Shown: positions 18,466 through 25,735, numbered from the stretch's first letter. The stretch is 38,967 nucleotides of DNA from Verrucomicrobiaceae bacterium (GCA_027485995.1 JAIXPW010000195.1:1-38967); one strand, 5' to 3'. Notes: generated from the letters alone by a model not told the origin. A program made the numbers and translations.

Positions 18466-19845
18466 ATGTTCAACTCCCTTTCCGACAGCCTCGACAACAC
18501 CTTCCGCAAGCTCCGCGGACTCGGACATATCTCCGAGAAAAACATCTCCGATTCGCTGAGTGAGATCCGCATCGCCCTGCTGGAGGCGGATGTCGAGTTC
18601 GGCGTCGCCAAGAGTTTCATCGCCAAGGTGAAGGAAAAGTCTGTTGGCGTTGAAGTGCTCAAGTCGATCAAGCCCGGCGAGCAGATCGTCAAGATTTTCC
18701 ACGACGAACTCGCCGCCCTGCTTGGTGGGGATCAGGCTCCGCTCGACCTCAATCCTCCGGCCCGCATCCTCATCTGCGGCCTCAACGGCGCGGGAAAGAC
18801 CACGACATCGGCCAAGCTCGCGCTGCGTTTGAAAAAGGAAGGCCGACGCCCGCTGCTCGTCGCCTGCGACCTCTATCGTCCCGCCGCCATCGACCAGCTT
18901 GCCACCCTCGCGAAGCAGATCGACGTGCCGGTTTACACACCCGATGCCTCCGAGACCGATGTGGTGAAGGTCGCCAGGGACGCCCTTGCCTGGGCCGAGA
19001 AGGAAAACGGCACCGTCATCCTCTTCGACACCGCAGGCCGTCAGGAAATCGATGAGAAGCTCGTCGCCGAACTCAAGCGCCTCCACGACTTCGTCAAGCC
19101 CAAGGAAACCCTCCTCGTGGCCGATGCCGCCACCGGTCAGCAGGCGGTGTCCGTCGCCCAGCACTTTGACCAGGCCGTGGGCATCACCGGCATCATCCTG
19201 ACCAAGCTCGATGGCGACGCCCGAGGCGGTGCCGCACTCTCGATGCGTTCCGTCACCGGCAAGCCAATCAAGTTCGCCGGGGAAGGGGAGAAGCTCGACC
19301 AGTTGTTCGAGTTCCACCCGGACCGCATGGCCGACCGCATCCTCGGCATGGGCGACATCGTCGGCATGGTCGAGCAGGTGGCCGACAAGATCAACGAGCA
19401 GGACGCCATGCGCTCGATGAAGCGCATGCAGGAAGGGAAGTTCGACTTCACCGACTTCCTCGACCAGATGCGGATGCTCCAGAAGCTCGGACCGCTCGAA
19501 GGCCTGCTCGGCATGATGCCCGGCTTCAGCAAGATCAAGAAGCAGATCCCCGCCGGAGCGATGGACCCGAAGCGTCTCAAGCGCACCGAGGCCATCGTCC
19601 TTTCCATGACGCCAGACGAACGCCGTCGTCCCGAGATCATCAAGGGCTCGCGCCGCCAGCGCATCGCCGCCGGTTCCGGCACCTCGCTGCCGGAAGTGAA
19701 CACCCTGCTCAAGCAGTTTGGGGAAATGCGCAAGATGATGAAATCCCCCGGCAAGATGCGAGACATGATGAAGATGATGGGCGGCGGCAGCGGCGGCGGT
19801 CTCGGTGGCATGATGAAGGGCCTCGGCGGAAAATTCCCGTTCTGA
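18466..19845 (+). CDS. ffh: Signal recognition particle protein Ffh (SRP54 GTPase)
   Basis: A 459-residue protein with the full Ffh layout. An N-terminal helical bundle (1-90) contains SDSLSEIRIALLEADVEF. The G domain has the P-loop GLNGAGKTT (105-113), the insertion-box CDLYRPAAIDQLATLAKQ, DTAGRQ and TKLDGDARGGAALS. The M domain (about 325-459) has DFLDQMRMLQKLGPLEGLLGMMPG, RRPEIIKGSRRQRIAAGSG for SRP RNA binding, and a Met/Gly-rich tail. It binds signal sequences on ribosomes and, with FtsY, delivers them to the membrane. No Shine-Dalgarno sequence is visible before the ATG. No SRP RNA gene was seen nearby. Confidence 0.97.
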   Translation: MFNSLSDSLDNTFRKLRGLGHISEKNISDSLSEIRIALLEADVEFGVAKSFIAKVKEKSVGVEVLKSIKPGEQIVKIFHDELAALLGGDQAPLDLNPPARILICGLNGAGKTTTSAKLALRLKKEGRRPLLVACDLYRPAAIDQLATLAKQIDVPVYTPDASETDVVKVARDALAWAEKENGTVILFDTAGRQEIDEKLVAELKRLHDFVKPKETLLVADAATGQQAVSVAQHFDQAVGITGIILTKLDGDARGGAALSMRSVTGKPIKFAGEGEKLDQLFEFHPDRMADRILGMGDIVGMVEQVADKINEQDAMRSMKRMQEGKFDFTDFLDQMRMLQKLGPLEGLLGMMPGFSKIKKQIPAGAMDPKRLKRTEAIVLSMTPDERRRPEIIKGSRRQRIAAGSGTSLPEVNTLLKQFGEMRKMMKSPGKMRDMMKMMGGGSGGGLGGMMKGLGGKFPF

Positions 19846-19941
19846 CCGTGGCGGCGCTTTCCAAGCGCCAAGCCATTGACTTCAACCATGGTCGGCCCCC
19901 GACCGTCTCAAGCCCCAGGATTGCGGAGACTCGTCTTCTTG

Positions 19942-20009
19942 AATCCTGAAATTCAAACCACAAAACTCTCGTGATATCTCGTGAATTTCGTGGTTTGGAT
20001 TTCAGGATT
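19942..20009. repeat. Inverted repeat between convergent genes
   Basis: Arms AATCCTGAAATTCAAACCAC (19942-19961) and its near-perfect complement (19990-20009, one mismatch in 20) flank a 28-base loop. It sits between the stops of ffh and the AI-2E family gene, where it may end transcription in both directions. It does not carry a T-tract typical of a simple terminator. Confidence 0.75.
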
Positions 20010-20040
20010 TGAAATCAGGCCCACCCGCAGTCACAGGAAC

Positions 20041-20080
20041 CTCATCTCCGCGACCTCCCTCATCTCCGCGTCTCTGCGGT
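20041..20080. repeat. Short repeat CTCATCTCCGCG
   Basis: CTCATCTCCGCG appears twice in 40 bases and is followed by TCTCTGCGGT, related to the CCGCAGAGACGCGGAG type of repeat common between genes in this group. It shares the ffh/AI-2E convergent space (19846-20123), which otherwise holds no gene that I can support. Confidence 0.5.
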
Positions 20081-20123
20081 AAATCAGGCCGCCATTCCTC
20101 ACTCCGCCTTCCACCCGATCCGC

Positions 20124-21434
20124 TCATCCCTCCGCCTCGTCTGGAAACATCCCCGTTTCCTCGCGCAGTTGCCGCTCCCAGATGTAACGCCGGAACAACA
20201 CCTTCACCGCCGCCGTCATTGGCACCGCCAACAAGGCTCCGACGAAACCACCCAGCACCAGCGACCAGAACAGCATCGAAAAGATCACCGTCAACGGATG
20301 CAGCCCCACCGAATCCCCGACGATCTTCGGCGCGGTGACCAAGGAGTTGATCTGCTGCACGCTGACAAAGATCGCCAGCACCCCGAAAACATAACCCATC
20401 GGCGAGAGGTCAAACGGCGCCGCACCGCCCTGGGCGTGCAGATAGGCGATGATGCAGGCCGGAATCAGGCACAGGATGTTGCCGATGTAAGGAATCACCC
20501 CCAGCACCGCCATGAAGATCCCGATCAGGAAACCATAGGGCAGTTGGAAGACTTCAAGCCCGATCCCCACCAGCAGTCCGTCGATGATCGCCACCAGCAT
20601 CTGCCCGCGGAAGAACGAGATCAGATAGCGGTTGATTTCCTTCAAGGTATCGACCAGCTCATCCTTGAAGCGCGAGGCCTTCAACGGGACATAGTCATGC
20701 CAGTGGTCGCGGATCGAGGCCGAGTCCTTCAGGAAGAAGAACAGATAAACCGGCACCATGATCATGCCCAGCACCAGGCCGAGGAAGCCCAGCACCTTGC
20801 TCGTCCCCGTGCTCAGCCAACGGCGACCGGTCTCGAGAATGGTGGACTTGGATTCCAACGCGGTCCGACCGATCCGCGTTTTCCAGAAAAAGTCGATGCT
20901 GTCCTCGTTGACCGCCACCCCAGGCTTCGGCTGCATCACCTCGCCGACATCATCCGTTTCCGTCAACGCCCAGCCGATCGGATTGCTGGCGTGATCCTTG
21001 CGCGCCTTGTGGAGGAAGCGCGCCAGCTGTGGCACCAGATGGGCATCGGGTGCGGCAGCCGCATCCGCGCCAGGCTCGACCTGCGTGGCGGCGGGCTTGA
21101 CTTGCTTCGGGCTGACCATTTCCCGCATCCGCTGCACCGCCGGCATCAGGGCCAGCGCCAGCAGCGAGGCGGTGATCAGCATCATCACGAAAACCGTCGT
21201 CACCGCCCACAGCCGCTTCATGCCCCGCTTTTCCAGCCAGCGCACCACCGGATCGAGCAGGTAGGCAATGATCCCCGCCACCAGCAGGGGAACCAGCACC
21301 GGTTGGAGGAATCCGAAGATCTCCCCGATCAACCAGATGAGCCCGACCAGCAGGGCTCCCAGCACCAGGATGCCCACACCGGTTGCGGCGTTCCAGAGGG
21401 TCTTCTGTTGAAATCGGGTTGGATAGCGCGCCAT
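20124..21434 (-). CDS. AI-2E family transporter (PerM/YdiK-like permease)
   Basis: A 436-residue membrane protein. N-terminal hydrophobic segments (about 14-65 and 75-95) are followed by a long soluble part (about 100-190) with an Ala/Pro-rich stretch. Then come further membrane helices: FLGLVLGMIMVPVYLFFFLKD, the conserved re-entrant region GQMLVAIIDGLLVGIGLEVF, LIGIFMAVLGVIPYIGNIL and the C-terminal family motif VQQINSLVTAPKIVGDSVGLHPLTVIFSM. I chose the ATG at 21434 (MARYPTRFQQK); the open frame extends to 21542 but its extra 36 residues look unlike protein. Family members export AI-2 or act as Na+/H+ antiporters; the substrate is unknown. Confidence 0.88.
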   Translation of the reverse strand: MARYPTRFQQKTLWNAATGVGILVLGALLVGLIWLIGEIFGFLQPVLVPLLVAGIIAYLLDPVVRWLEKRGMKRLWAVTTVFVMMLITASLLALALMPAVQRMREMVSPKQVKPAATQVEPGADAAAAPDAHLVPQLARFLHKARKDHASNPIGWALTETDDVGEVMQPKPGVAVNEDSIDFFWKTRIGRTALESKSTILETGRRWLSTGTSKVLGFLGLVLGMIMVPVYLFFFLKDSASIRDHWHDYVPLKASRFKDELVDTLKEINRYLISFFRGQMLVAIIDGLLVGIGLEVFQLPYGFLIGIFMAVLGVIPYIGNILCLIPACIIAYLHAQGGAAPFDLSPMGYVFGVLAIFVSVQQINSLVTAPKIVGDSVGLHPLTVIFSMLFWSLVLGGFVGALLAVPMTAAVKVLFRRYIWERQLREETGMFPDEAEG

Positions 21435-21564
21435 GAGGCCGCAGGAACTAGCAGAATCCGAACCGGCCCTGCACGGGAAAATTCGGTCCGCTTTGTAGGA
21501 GCCGCGCGTCATGAGGCTGGACTCCCGTCCGCGAATCGGCATCTTCCCCCCCGGCCCTCAACAA

Positions 21565-21652
21565 GCCATCGTGGCGGAATGGTAGACGCCGCAGACTTAA
21601 AATCTGTTGCTCGGCAACGGGCGTGCCGGTTCGAGTCCGGCCGGTGGCACCA
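21565..21652 (+). tRNA. tRNA-Leu (anticodon UAA), CCA encoded
   Basis: 88 bases with a complete cloverleaf. The acceptor stem GCCATCG pairs with CGGTGGC (one G-T pair), followed by A and CCA. The anticodon stem GCAGA/TCTGT holds the loop CTTAAAA, giving anticodon TAA. A long class II variable arm (TGCTCGGCAACGGGCG) and the T arm GCCGG-TTCGAGT-CCGGC confirm leucine. The cassette array begins about 345 bases downstream. Confidence 0.95.
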
Positions 21653-21984
21653 CCCATGGAGAAGGGGATCAACCGATGGAGAAGGGGATTGCATCCCTGA
21701 GCAGAGACTCAGGTCTTCACGTGAGGAGCCCTGCCCCCTCAGCGCTCCGGCATCGCGCAGCATTCCCCAGCCCAGCCCGATCCGAAATCCTTCTTTGCTA
21801 AAGCTACGAAGGACAGGTCCGAAACTCTGCCGGGGATATCAGGGCAGGAAGGACCCCAACCATGGTCACCCGCCGAAGCACCTGATATCAGCACCTGGAG
21901 CCAAGAATGTCGTTGTAAAATCAAGGCTTTGACCCATTCTGGTGCCCGGTAGGCGTTCATCGATATCGGGAGGTGAAGATCCTA
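21653..21984. other. Non-coding stretch between tRNA-Leu and the cassette array
   Basis: About 330 bases without a credible gene. A short repeat (GATGGAGAAGGGGAT, twice near 21655-21689) follows the tRNA. A small hairpin lies at 21788-21813. If an integrase gene once flanked the array on this side, no trace of its protein motifs is left here in any frame. Confidence 0.6.
21788..21813. repeat. Small hairpin, TCCTTC...GAAGGA
   Basis: TCCTTC (21788-21793) pairs with GAAGGA (21808-21813) around a 14-base loop containing GCTAAAGC. Reads like the CTTCGTAGC/TTTAGC type repeat often found between genes in environmental bacteria. It has no T-tract; function unknown. Confidence 0.5.
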
Positions 21985-22003
21985 CTAACAAAGACTGTTA
22001 GGC
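21985..22003 (+). promoter_or_regulatory. Possible attI-like recombination core at the head of the array
   Basis: CTAACA-AAGAC-TGTTAG is a perfect palindrome running into GTTAGGC (21997-22003), the same right core box that closes attC site 1. Integron attI sites have a simple site ending in a similar form (class 1: CTAAAACAAAGTTAGGC). The first cassette would start after the G at 21997. No second pair of direct repeats can be proven, so it could also be the right end of a lost attC. Confidence 0.5.
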
Positions 22004-22010
22004 CAAGAAA

Positions 22011-22487
22011 ATGTGTCGCTACGCATTCAAAGACTACAAGTCCCACTTCGCGTGTTTCGAGTGCCGAAAGACGTTCAAGAAGACTGCGATCACTGACTGG
22101 GTGAAGCAGAAGGGCTTGGATTACGCTTACGGGCGACTTTTGCGCGTTTCGCACACCAAAAATCAGAAGCGAACCGAGGAAGAATTGGGAACGACCTACG
22201 AGAGGATCCGCGATGACTACTTGGAAGATGTCGCGGCATGTCCCCAGTGCGGCGTAAAGATGGCGGCAATGGGTTTCGACTTCAAGGCACCGAAGATCGA
22301 CGCTACGGAAGAGTGGAAGGTCATCGCGACACTCTACGACCACGGATTCGCATTCCACGGATGCGGTTGCTCTGTAGGCTATGCGCCGCCCAAGAAGATC
22401 AGCGGGCTAGAGGCGTTCTTCCGAGAGCATGGCAGGCTCTCCGAGGGTGAGCGACTTCTTGCACGAATACAATCAACCAAGGCCTAA
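22011..22487 (+). CDS. Cassette 1: Cys-rich, zinc-ribbon-like protein of unknown function
   Basis: A 158-residue protein with paired cysteines: C15/C18 in FACFECRKTFKK, a second CPQC knuckle about 80 residues later, and CGC near 120 (HGCGCSVGY). The run HFACFECRKTFK ... CPQCGVKMAAMGFDFKAPK ... FHGCGC matches a small uncharacterised family that I have seen as hypothetical proteins in Bacteroidetes and Proteobacteria; two CxxC pairs suggest one zinc site. No membrane segment, so probably cytoplasmic. The ATG lies 8 bases after the right core GTTAGGC and has no Shine-Dalgarno sequence. Its TAA stop forms part of the left core of attC 1. Confidence 0.8.
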   Translation: MCRYAFKDYKSHFACFECRKTFKKTAITDWVKQKGLDYAYGRLLRVSHTKNQKRTEEELGTTYERIRDDYLEDVAACPQCGVKMAAMGFDFKAPKIDATEEWKVIATLYDHGFAFHGCGCSVGYAPPKKISGLEAFFREHGRLSEGERLLARIQSTKA

Positions 22488-22578
22488 CAGGTCGTGTCGC
22501 ACCAACCGGCCATAAGCTTTTCAATTTCATGTCATTTTCCTTTCAATCGCGCCGGTGGGCGCACATCTAACGTTAGGC
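22482..22578 (+). repeat. attC site 1 (97 bp)
   Basis: Left core GCCTAAC (22482-22488), right core GTTAGGC (22572-22578), perfect complements. The inner stem GTGTCGCACCAACCGGC pairs with GCCGGTGGGCGCAC leaving single unpaired bases on one strand, the hallmark that fixes strand choice by integron integrase. The loop contains CATAAGC and TCAATTTCA, shared with sites 2, 4 and 6. Confidence 0.88.
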
Positions 22579-22606
22579 AGAGATAAAACCATTCACACAA
22601 CTTGCA

Positions 22607-23044
22607 ATGAACGTTCGCGGACTCACCGTTCCCCCTTTGCTCGTCGCGATGATCGACGACGGGTCACTACGCCGTGAGAGAGGTTCGTGGCAGCTATCCG
22701 AGGATTTCGACGCTTACGGCAACTTCTGGGAATCGGAACTGGGTCATGTTCACGCGTCCGCTGCTGAGATTGAGAAGGCTTCCGCACTCTTGCCTCAGCA
22801 CTTTCCATCCGAAGAGGCTGAGGAGATAGATGACTGGGTAACATGGCCTGGACACATCCCATACATCGTCTCATTCGGGGCTATTCTTGAGTTTGCGATC
22901 TCAGGGGATGGAGCGCCTTTCTGTCTCGACTACCGCGACGACATCCTTGAGCCAACCGTGATCTGGTGGGATGACACATATTGGAGGAGAGTCGCTCCAA
23001 CATTCTCAGAATTCATAGGACTCTTTGATCTATCGTCCAAGTAA
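22607..23044 (+). CDS. Cassette 2: SMI1/KNR4 (SUKH) family protein
   Basis: A 145-residue protein whose C-terminal half carries the family pattern: YIVSFGAILEFAISGDGAPFCLDYRDD, then PTVIWWDDTYWRRVAPTFSEFIGLFDL. SUKH proteins commonly act as immunity proteins against polymorphic or contact-dependent toxins, often nucleases, and stand-alone members are known. No toxin gene accompanies it in this cassette. Cytoplasmic by sequence. The ATG lies 28 bases after the right core of attC 1, without a Shine-Dalgarno sequence. The family call is good; the immunity role is inferred. Confidence 0.82.
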   Translation: MNVRGLTVPPLLVAMIDDGSLRRERGSWQLSEDFDAYGNFWESELGHVHASAAEIEKASALLPQHFPSEEAEEIDDWVTWPGHIPYIVSFGAILEFAISGDGAPFCLDYRDDILEPTVIWWDDTYWRRVAPTFSEFIGLFDLSSK

Positions 23045-23062
23045 CCAGCCCAAACGACAACC

Positions 23063-23158
23063 GCCGAACAATTCGTGGATGACAACCCCTCATAAGCTCC
23101 TCAATCTCATTTCAAAGGCATCTCCATCGCGGGGTTGTCATCACTTCTGACGTTCGGC
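23063..23158 (+). repeat. attC site 2 (96 bp)
   Basis: Left core GCCGAAC (23063-23069), right core GTTCGGC (23152-23158), perfect complements though the fourth base departs from the usual RYYYAAC/GTTRRRY. The inner stem GTGGATGACAACCCC pairs with GGGGTTGTCATCAC with one extra G. The loop shares CATAAGC and TCAATCTCATTTCAA with sites 1, 4 and 6. Confidence 0.87.
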
Positions 23159-23170
23159 AGAAACATACTC

Positions 23171-23422
23171 ATGCTCAAAGAAGGAGACATCATTGTGCAC
23201 GTTGGTCGCGGTGTAGGCGGAGACTTCATGGAGATGGAGCATGTTCCTACAGGCATAAAGAGGCGTCTTGATCCACCGCTTGGCGGAAACGATGATCAGA
23301 AGCACCATAGATTGGAGTTCTTACAACAGATCGAGGCGGAGTTGACAGAGAAGGGATTGACCCAATACATCGACGACAAGCAGCCTATTGCCGAACAAGC
23401 AGCTCCAGCCAACGGCGGGTAA
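23171..23422 (+). CDS. Cassette 3: small hypothetical protein
   Basis: An 83-residue soluble protein beginning MLKEGDIIVHVGRGVGGDFMEM. The open frame reaches back to 23135, but that start lies inside attC 2; the ATG at 23171 is 13 bases past the right core and is the natural cassette start. The C terminus (about residues 74-83) is encoded inside attC 3, with the stop at 23420-23422. The N-terminal part is beta-like and the middle helical (HRLEFLQQIEAELTEKGL). No family recognised. Confidence 0.65.
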   Translation: MLKEGDIIVHVGRGVGGDFMEMEHVPTGIKRRLDPPLGGNDDQKHHRLEFLQQIEAELTEKGLTQYIDDKQPIAEQAAPANGG

Positions 23423-23478
23423 AGCTCCTGTCTGAATTCGGGCTTCCTTCCCCGCCTTGGATGAGCTAGACGTTCTGC
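23390..23478 (+). repeat. attC site 3 (89 bp)
   Basis: Left core GCCGAAC (23390-23396), right core GTTCTGC (23472-23478), one mismatch between them. The inner stem AGCTCCAGCCAACGGCGGG pairs with CCCGCCTTGGATGAGCT. This site is nearly the same as sites 5 and 7 in its inner part (AACGGCGGGTAA, GCTCCTG, GGATGAGCT) and differs from sites 1, 2, 4 and 6. Confidence 0.82.
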
Positions 23479-23487
23479 CACAAGTTT

Positions 23488-24048
23488 ATGAAGATCATCA
23501 CTTTTGCGCTCACCTGCATGATCGGCCTGACTTTGACCGGCAGCGCCGGGATGTTCTCTCTCAGGACAATCAAACTGCCGCTCTGGTACAATGGCGAAGA
23601 TGAAAAAGGCATCCAGATCCTGAGCGTTCCGAAGGTCGATTTCGACACGCCCGGCAACTGGAATATGATCAACCTTTTTGATGACCCTTTTGAACAGTAT
23701 GATCCGAGACGCCCCACGACCAGTGGGATCCAACGGAGCGAGGATCTCAATATGATCTATGCCTGCGGCATCACGACTTCAGCGGTACATGGATCGAAGT
23801 CTGACCCCGACAAGCCGGACAAGCTGGTGATCGATATTTCCAAGGCGCATGAGGAAAACGGATTCAGCATCATGGAAGTGGCGCGGGCAGCGGCTGTTTG
23901 CATTCGAGATCTCTTTCCGAAGAGTCTAGGTGTCCCTCTTGTTCTCAAAGACAAAGACAAGGAGGTGGAATTTGAACCACCCTTTGTGGCCGCAGAAAAA
24001 AAGGACCCGACTCCGGCAGAACAAGCCACGACTCCTAACGGGCCATAA
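23488..24048 (+). CDS. Cassette 4: secreted hypothetical protein
   Basis: A 186-residue protein with a likely signal peptide (MKIITFALTCMIGLTLTGSAG, cleavage near 20). The mature part has DEKGIQILSVPKVDFDTPGNW, then a helical segment HEENGFSIMEVARAAAVCIRDLFPKS and a charged, Pro-rich tail. No conserved family recognised. The ATG lies 9 bases after the right core of attC 3. The gene runs through the left core of attC 4 and stops at 24048, inside the site. Confidence 0.7.
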   Translation: MKIITFALTCMIGLTLTGSAGMFSLRTIKLPLWYNGEDEKGIQILSVPKVDFDTPGNWNMINLFDDPFEQYDPRRPTTSGIQRSEDLNMIYACGITTSAVHGSKSDPDKPDKLVIDISKAHEENGFSIMEVARAAAVCIRDLFPKSLGVPLVLKDKDKEVEFEPPFVAAEKKDPTPAEQATTPNGP

Positions 24049-24110
24049 GTCTTTCAATCTCACTTCAACCAATTCTTAGTCGCTCCCGTAGAAGCGCTCA
24101 AACGTTCTGC
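24016..24110 (+). repeat. attC site 4 (95 bp)
   Basis: Left core GCAGAAC (24016-24022), right core GTTCTGC (24104-24110), perfect complements, extended by a further G-C pair outside. The inner stem is weaker (AGCCACGACTCCTAACGGG against CCCGTAGAAGCGCT). The loop shares CATAAG and TCAATCTCACTTCAA with sites 1, 2 and 6. Confidence 0.83.
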
Positions 24111-24118
24111 CCAAATAG

Positions 24119-24592
24119 ATGCCCTCCACAGATCAAAAACAAGATCCCGCCGGGCAAGTCCGCGTGCCAAGTCGCCGCAATGGCTGTTCCATTTTCATTT
24201 GGTGCATCGTCCTCTTTCTCGCTTCAGGTGCGGTATGGTGCCATCGCCCGCGCTTCAAGGGCTCGCCACCTACGAAGATCGATGTCCAAGCCTACCAGCG
24301 TTCGCACGAAAACTGGGAAACGAGCATCACGAATCCAACCGCCTGCCGCGACGTCATTGAAACCTTCAAACGCGGAAGATGGACGATACCTCACATGTGC
24401 AAGGCGAGTGCGCATTTCACCATTCATCACGAAGATGGAAAGGTGGACAAGTATGATTACATGCCCGGCCATGACGGCCCGGATTTTTGTGAGATTCGAA
24501 CGGATTTGGGTCACTATAAGCTTTCGCGGAAGGCCTTTTTCCGGGCCTTGATTGACGCTGGCGTCGATGTATCGAAAATCCCGGTAGAGTGA
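24119..24592 (+). CDS. Cassette 5: single-pass membrane hypothetical protein
   Basis: A 157-residue protein. A short basic N terminus (PSRRNG) leads into one hydrophobic helix (about 23-41, CSIFIWCIVLFLASGAVWC). The rest is a soluble domain probably outside the membrane: TKIDVQAYQRSHENWETSI, a Cys at about 61, FTIHHEDGKVDKYDYMPGHDGPDFCEIR and a C-terminal helix (LSRKAFFRALIDAGVDVSKIPV). No family recognised. The ATG is 9 bases after the right core of attC 4. Confidence 0.68.
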   Translation: MPSTDQKQDPAGQVRVPSRRNGCSIFIWCIVLFLASGAVWCHRPRFKGSPPTKIDVQAYQRSHENWETSITNPTACRDVIETFKRGRWTIPHMCKASAHFTIHHEDGKVDKYDYMPGHDGPDFCEIRTDLGHYKLSRKAFFRALIDAGVDVSKIPVE

Positions 24593-24611
24593 ATCGGCGG
24601 CGATGATTCTA

Positions 24612-24704
24612 GCCGATCACAGAAGACGCTCCATCCAACGGCGGGTAACGCTCCTGTTTGAATCCAGGCTTCCATTCCCGGCGTGGATGAGCTTTTATGT
24701 AGGC
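24612..24704 (+). repeat. attC site 5 (about 93 bp, weak cores)
   Basis: Left core GCCGATC (24612-24618) and right core TGTAGGC (24698-24704) are both altered; only partial pairing remains. The inner part (GCTCCATCCAACGGCGGG against CCCGGCGTGGATGAGC) is intact and nearly the same as sites 3 and 7, so the site is recognised by its inner stem. Ends are given to within a few bases. Confidence 0.65.
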
Positions 24705-24766
24705 AGAAAATAGCATTACCCGGATGCAGTCCAGCCAACCGCAGTCATAGCACCTTCTCCAACCCA

Positions 24767-25087
24767 ATGGCCGATCCATTCTCCATTCTTGCGTGCAGCG
24801 GACCTGGTGCCGGACAAGCAATCGCGCGCAGTATCGCCATTGGTTATTTCTCGGCCGCTGCCGTCGCATTCGTCACGATTTGGCTGTTTCGTCTGATCAC
24901 GCGAACGGGCAGAAATTGGCTAGCCTACTGTGGAGCGCTCCTTTTTGCCCTGCATCCGGCGTGGACGATCAGTGCAGTTCGCGGGGACTGTGGATACACC
25001 AAGGTGGCTCTGTCCGGTCTTGTGCTCCTCGTGGTTTTGGGATTCCTTGTTCTCCAGGTGATGACCGCACGTAGATATAAGAAATAA
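24767..25087 (+). CDS. Cassette 6: small two-helix membrane protein
   Basis: A 106-residue protein starting MADPFSILACSGPGAGQAIA. Hydrophobic stretches lie at about 22-40 (IGYFSAAAVAFVTIWLF) and 77-98 (VALSGLVLLVVLGFLVLQVM), with a third weaker one near 50-62, and the C terminus is basic (ARRYKK). The open frame continues upstream to 24683, but that part lies inside attC 5. The TAA stop directly abuts the left core of attC 6. No family recognised. Confidence 0.65.
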   Translation: MADPFSILACSGPGAGQAIARSIAIGYFSAAAVAFVTIWLFRLITRTGRNWLAYCGALLFALHPAWTISAVRGDCGYTKVALSGLVLLVVLGFLVLQVMTARRYKK

Positions 25088-25182
25088 GACTAACAAGTCG
25101 TGGCGAACCAATCTGCATAAGCACCTCAATTGCAATTCAACATCCATTTAACTGCGCAGGTGGGCGCACATCAAACGTGGGC
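25088..25182 (+). repeat. attC site 6 (95 bp, altered right core)
   Basis: Left core GACTAAC (25088-25094); right core CGTGGGC (25176-25182), which lacks one T compared with GTTRRRY. The inner stem GTGGCGAACCAATCTGC pairs with GCGCAGGTGGGCGCAC, and the loop has CATAAGC and TCAATTGCAATTCAA, so it groups with sites 1, 2 and 4. Confidence 0.72.
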
Positions 25183-25187
25183 AGAAA

Positions 25188-25613
25188 ATGAAGAAGATCG
25201 CGATAACGCTGTTGGCAAGTGTCCTGATCATGGGAGGCTTAGCGTATCTGGCATTGTCCAGTGATGAGCGAATTGAAGCGAACGCAATGACCGGGGCCTA
25301 CCGAACGAAGATGCGATACGCCTATTTGTTCAATACCGATTGGAACGTCCGCACGACTTGGGTTGATGAGTCCGCCGCGCGACAGGGGATTTCGACGGAT
25401 GGCGGGTGGCAGTATCTCTCAGTCGTGTCGAAGCGGCCAGTTTTCACGAGCCATGCCTGCGGACGGGCTCCCGTTGCCTACCCCGTAAGAGCAATCCATC
25501 CAGAGGATCTGGGGCTGACCAACACTGAGGAGATTGATCGTTTTACCCGCGAATTCATCGCAGCGAGTGAGGAGAGGAGGTCTCAAATGATTTCAGTCCC
25601 GTATCGCCCATGA
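25188..25613 (+). CDS. Cassette 7: secreted or membrane-anchored hypothetical protein
   Basis: A 141-residue protein with an N-terminal hydrophobic segment (MKKIAITLLASVLIMGGLAYLA) that may be a signal peptide or an anchor. The rest is soluble: AYRTKMRYAYLFNTDWNVRTTWVDESAA, a single Cys in SHACGRAPVAYPV, and a helical C terminus (EEIDRFTREFIAASEERR). No family recognised. The ATG lies 5 bases after the right core of attC 6. Confidence 0.68.
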   Translation: MKKIAITLLASVLIMGGLAYLALSSDERIEANAMTGAYRTKMRYAYLFNTDWNVRTTWVDESAARQGISTDGGWQYLSVVSKRPVFTSHACGRAPVAYPVRAIHPEDLGLTNTEEIDRFTREFIAASEERRSQMISVPYRP

Positions 25614-25629
25614 CCACGGAGAATGACAA

Positions 25630-25721
25630 GCCCAACAACAAGTCGGTCCATCCAACGGCGGGTAACGCTCCTGTTTGAATTCAGGCTTCCCTCCCCGCCG
25701 TGGATGAGCTAGACGCTGTCA
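25630..25721 (+). repeat. attC site 7 (about 92 bp, degenerate right core)
   Basis: Left core GCCCAAC (25630-25636) fits the consensus; the right core position reads GCTGTCA (25715-25721), no longer complementary. The inner stem GGTCCATCCAACGGCGGG pairs with CCCCGCCGTGGATGAGC and closely matches sites 3 and 5. Confidence 0.66.
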
Positions 25722-25735
25722 GAATATTGCAATCC

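Noticed and set aside
19846..20123. An SRP RNA gene next to ffh
   Set aside because: The space holds an inverted repeat and a short tandem repeat but no GGAA/GNRA-type SRP hairpin that I could recognise.
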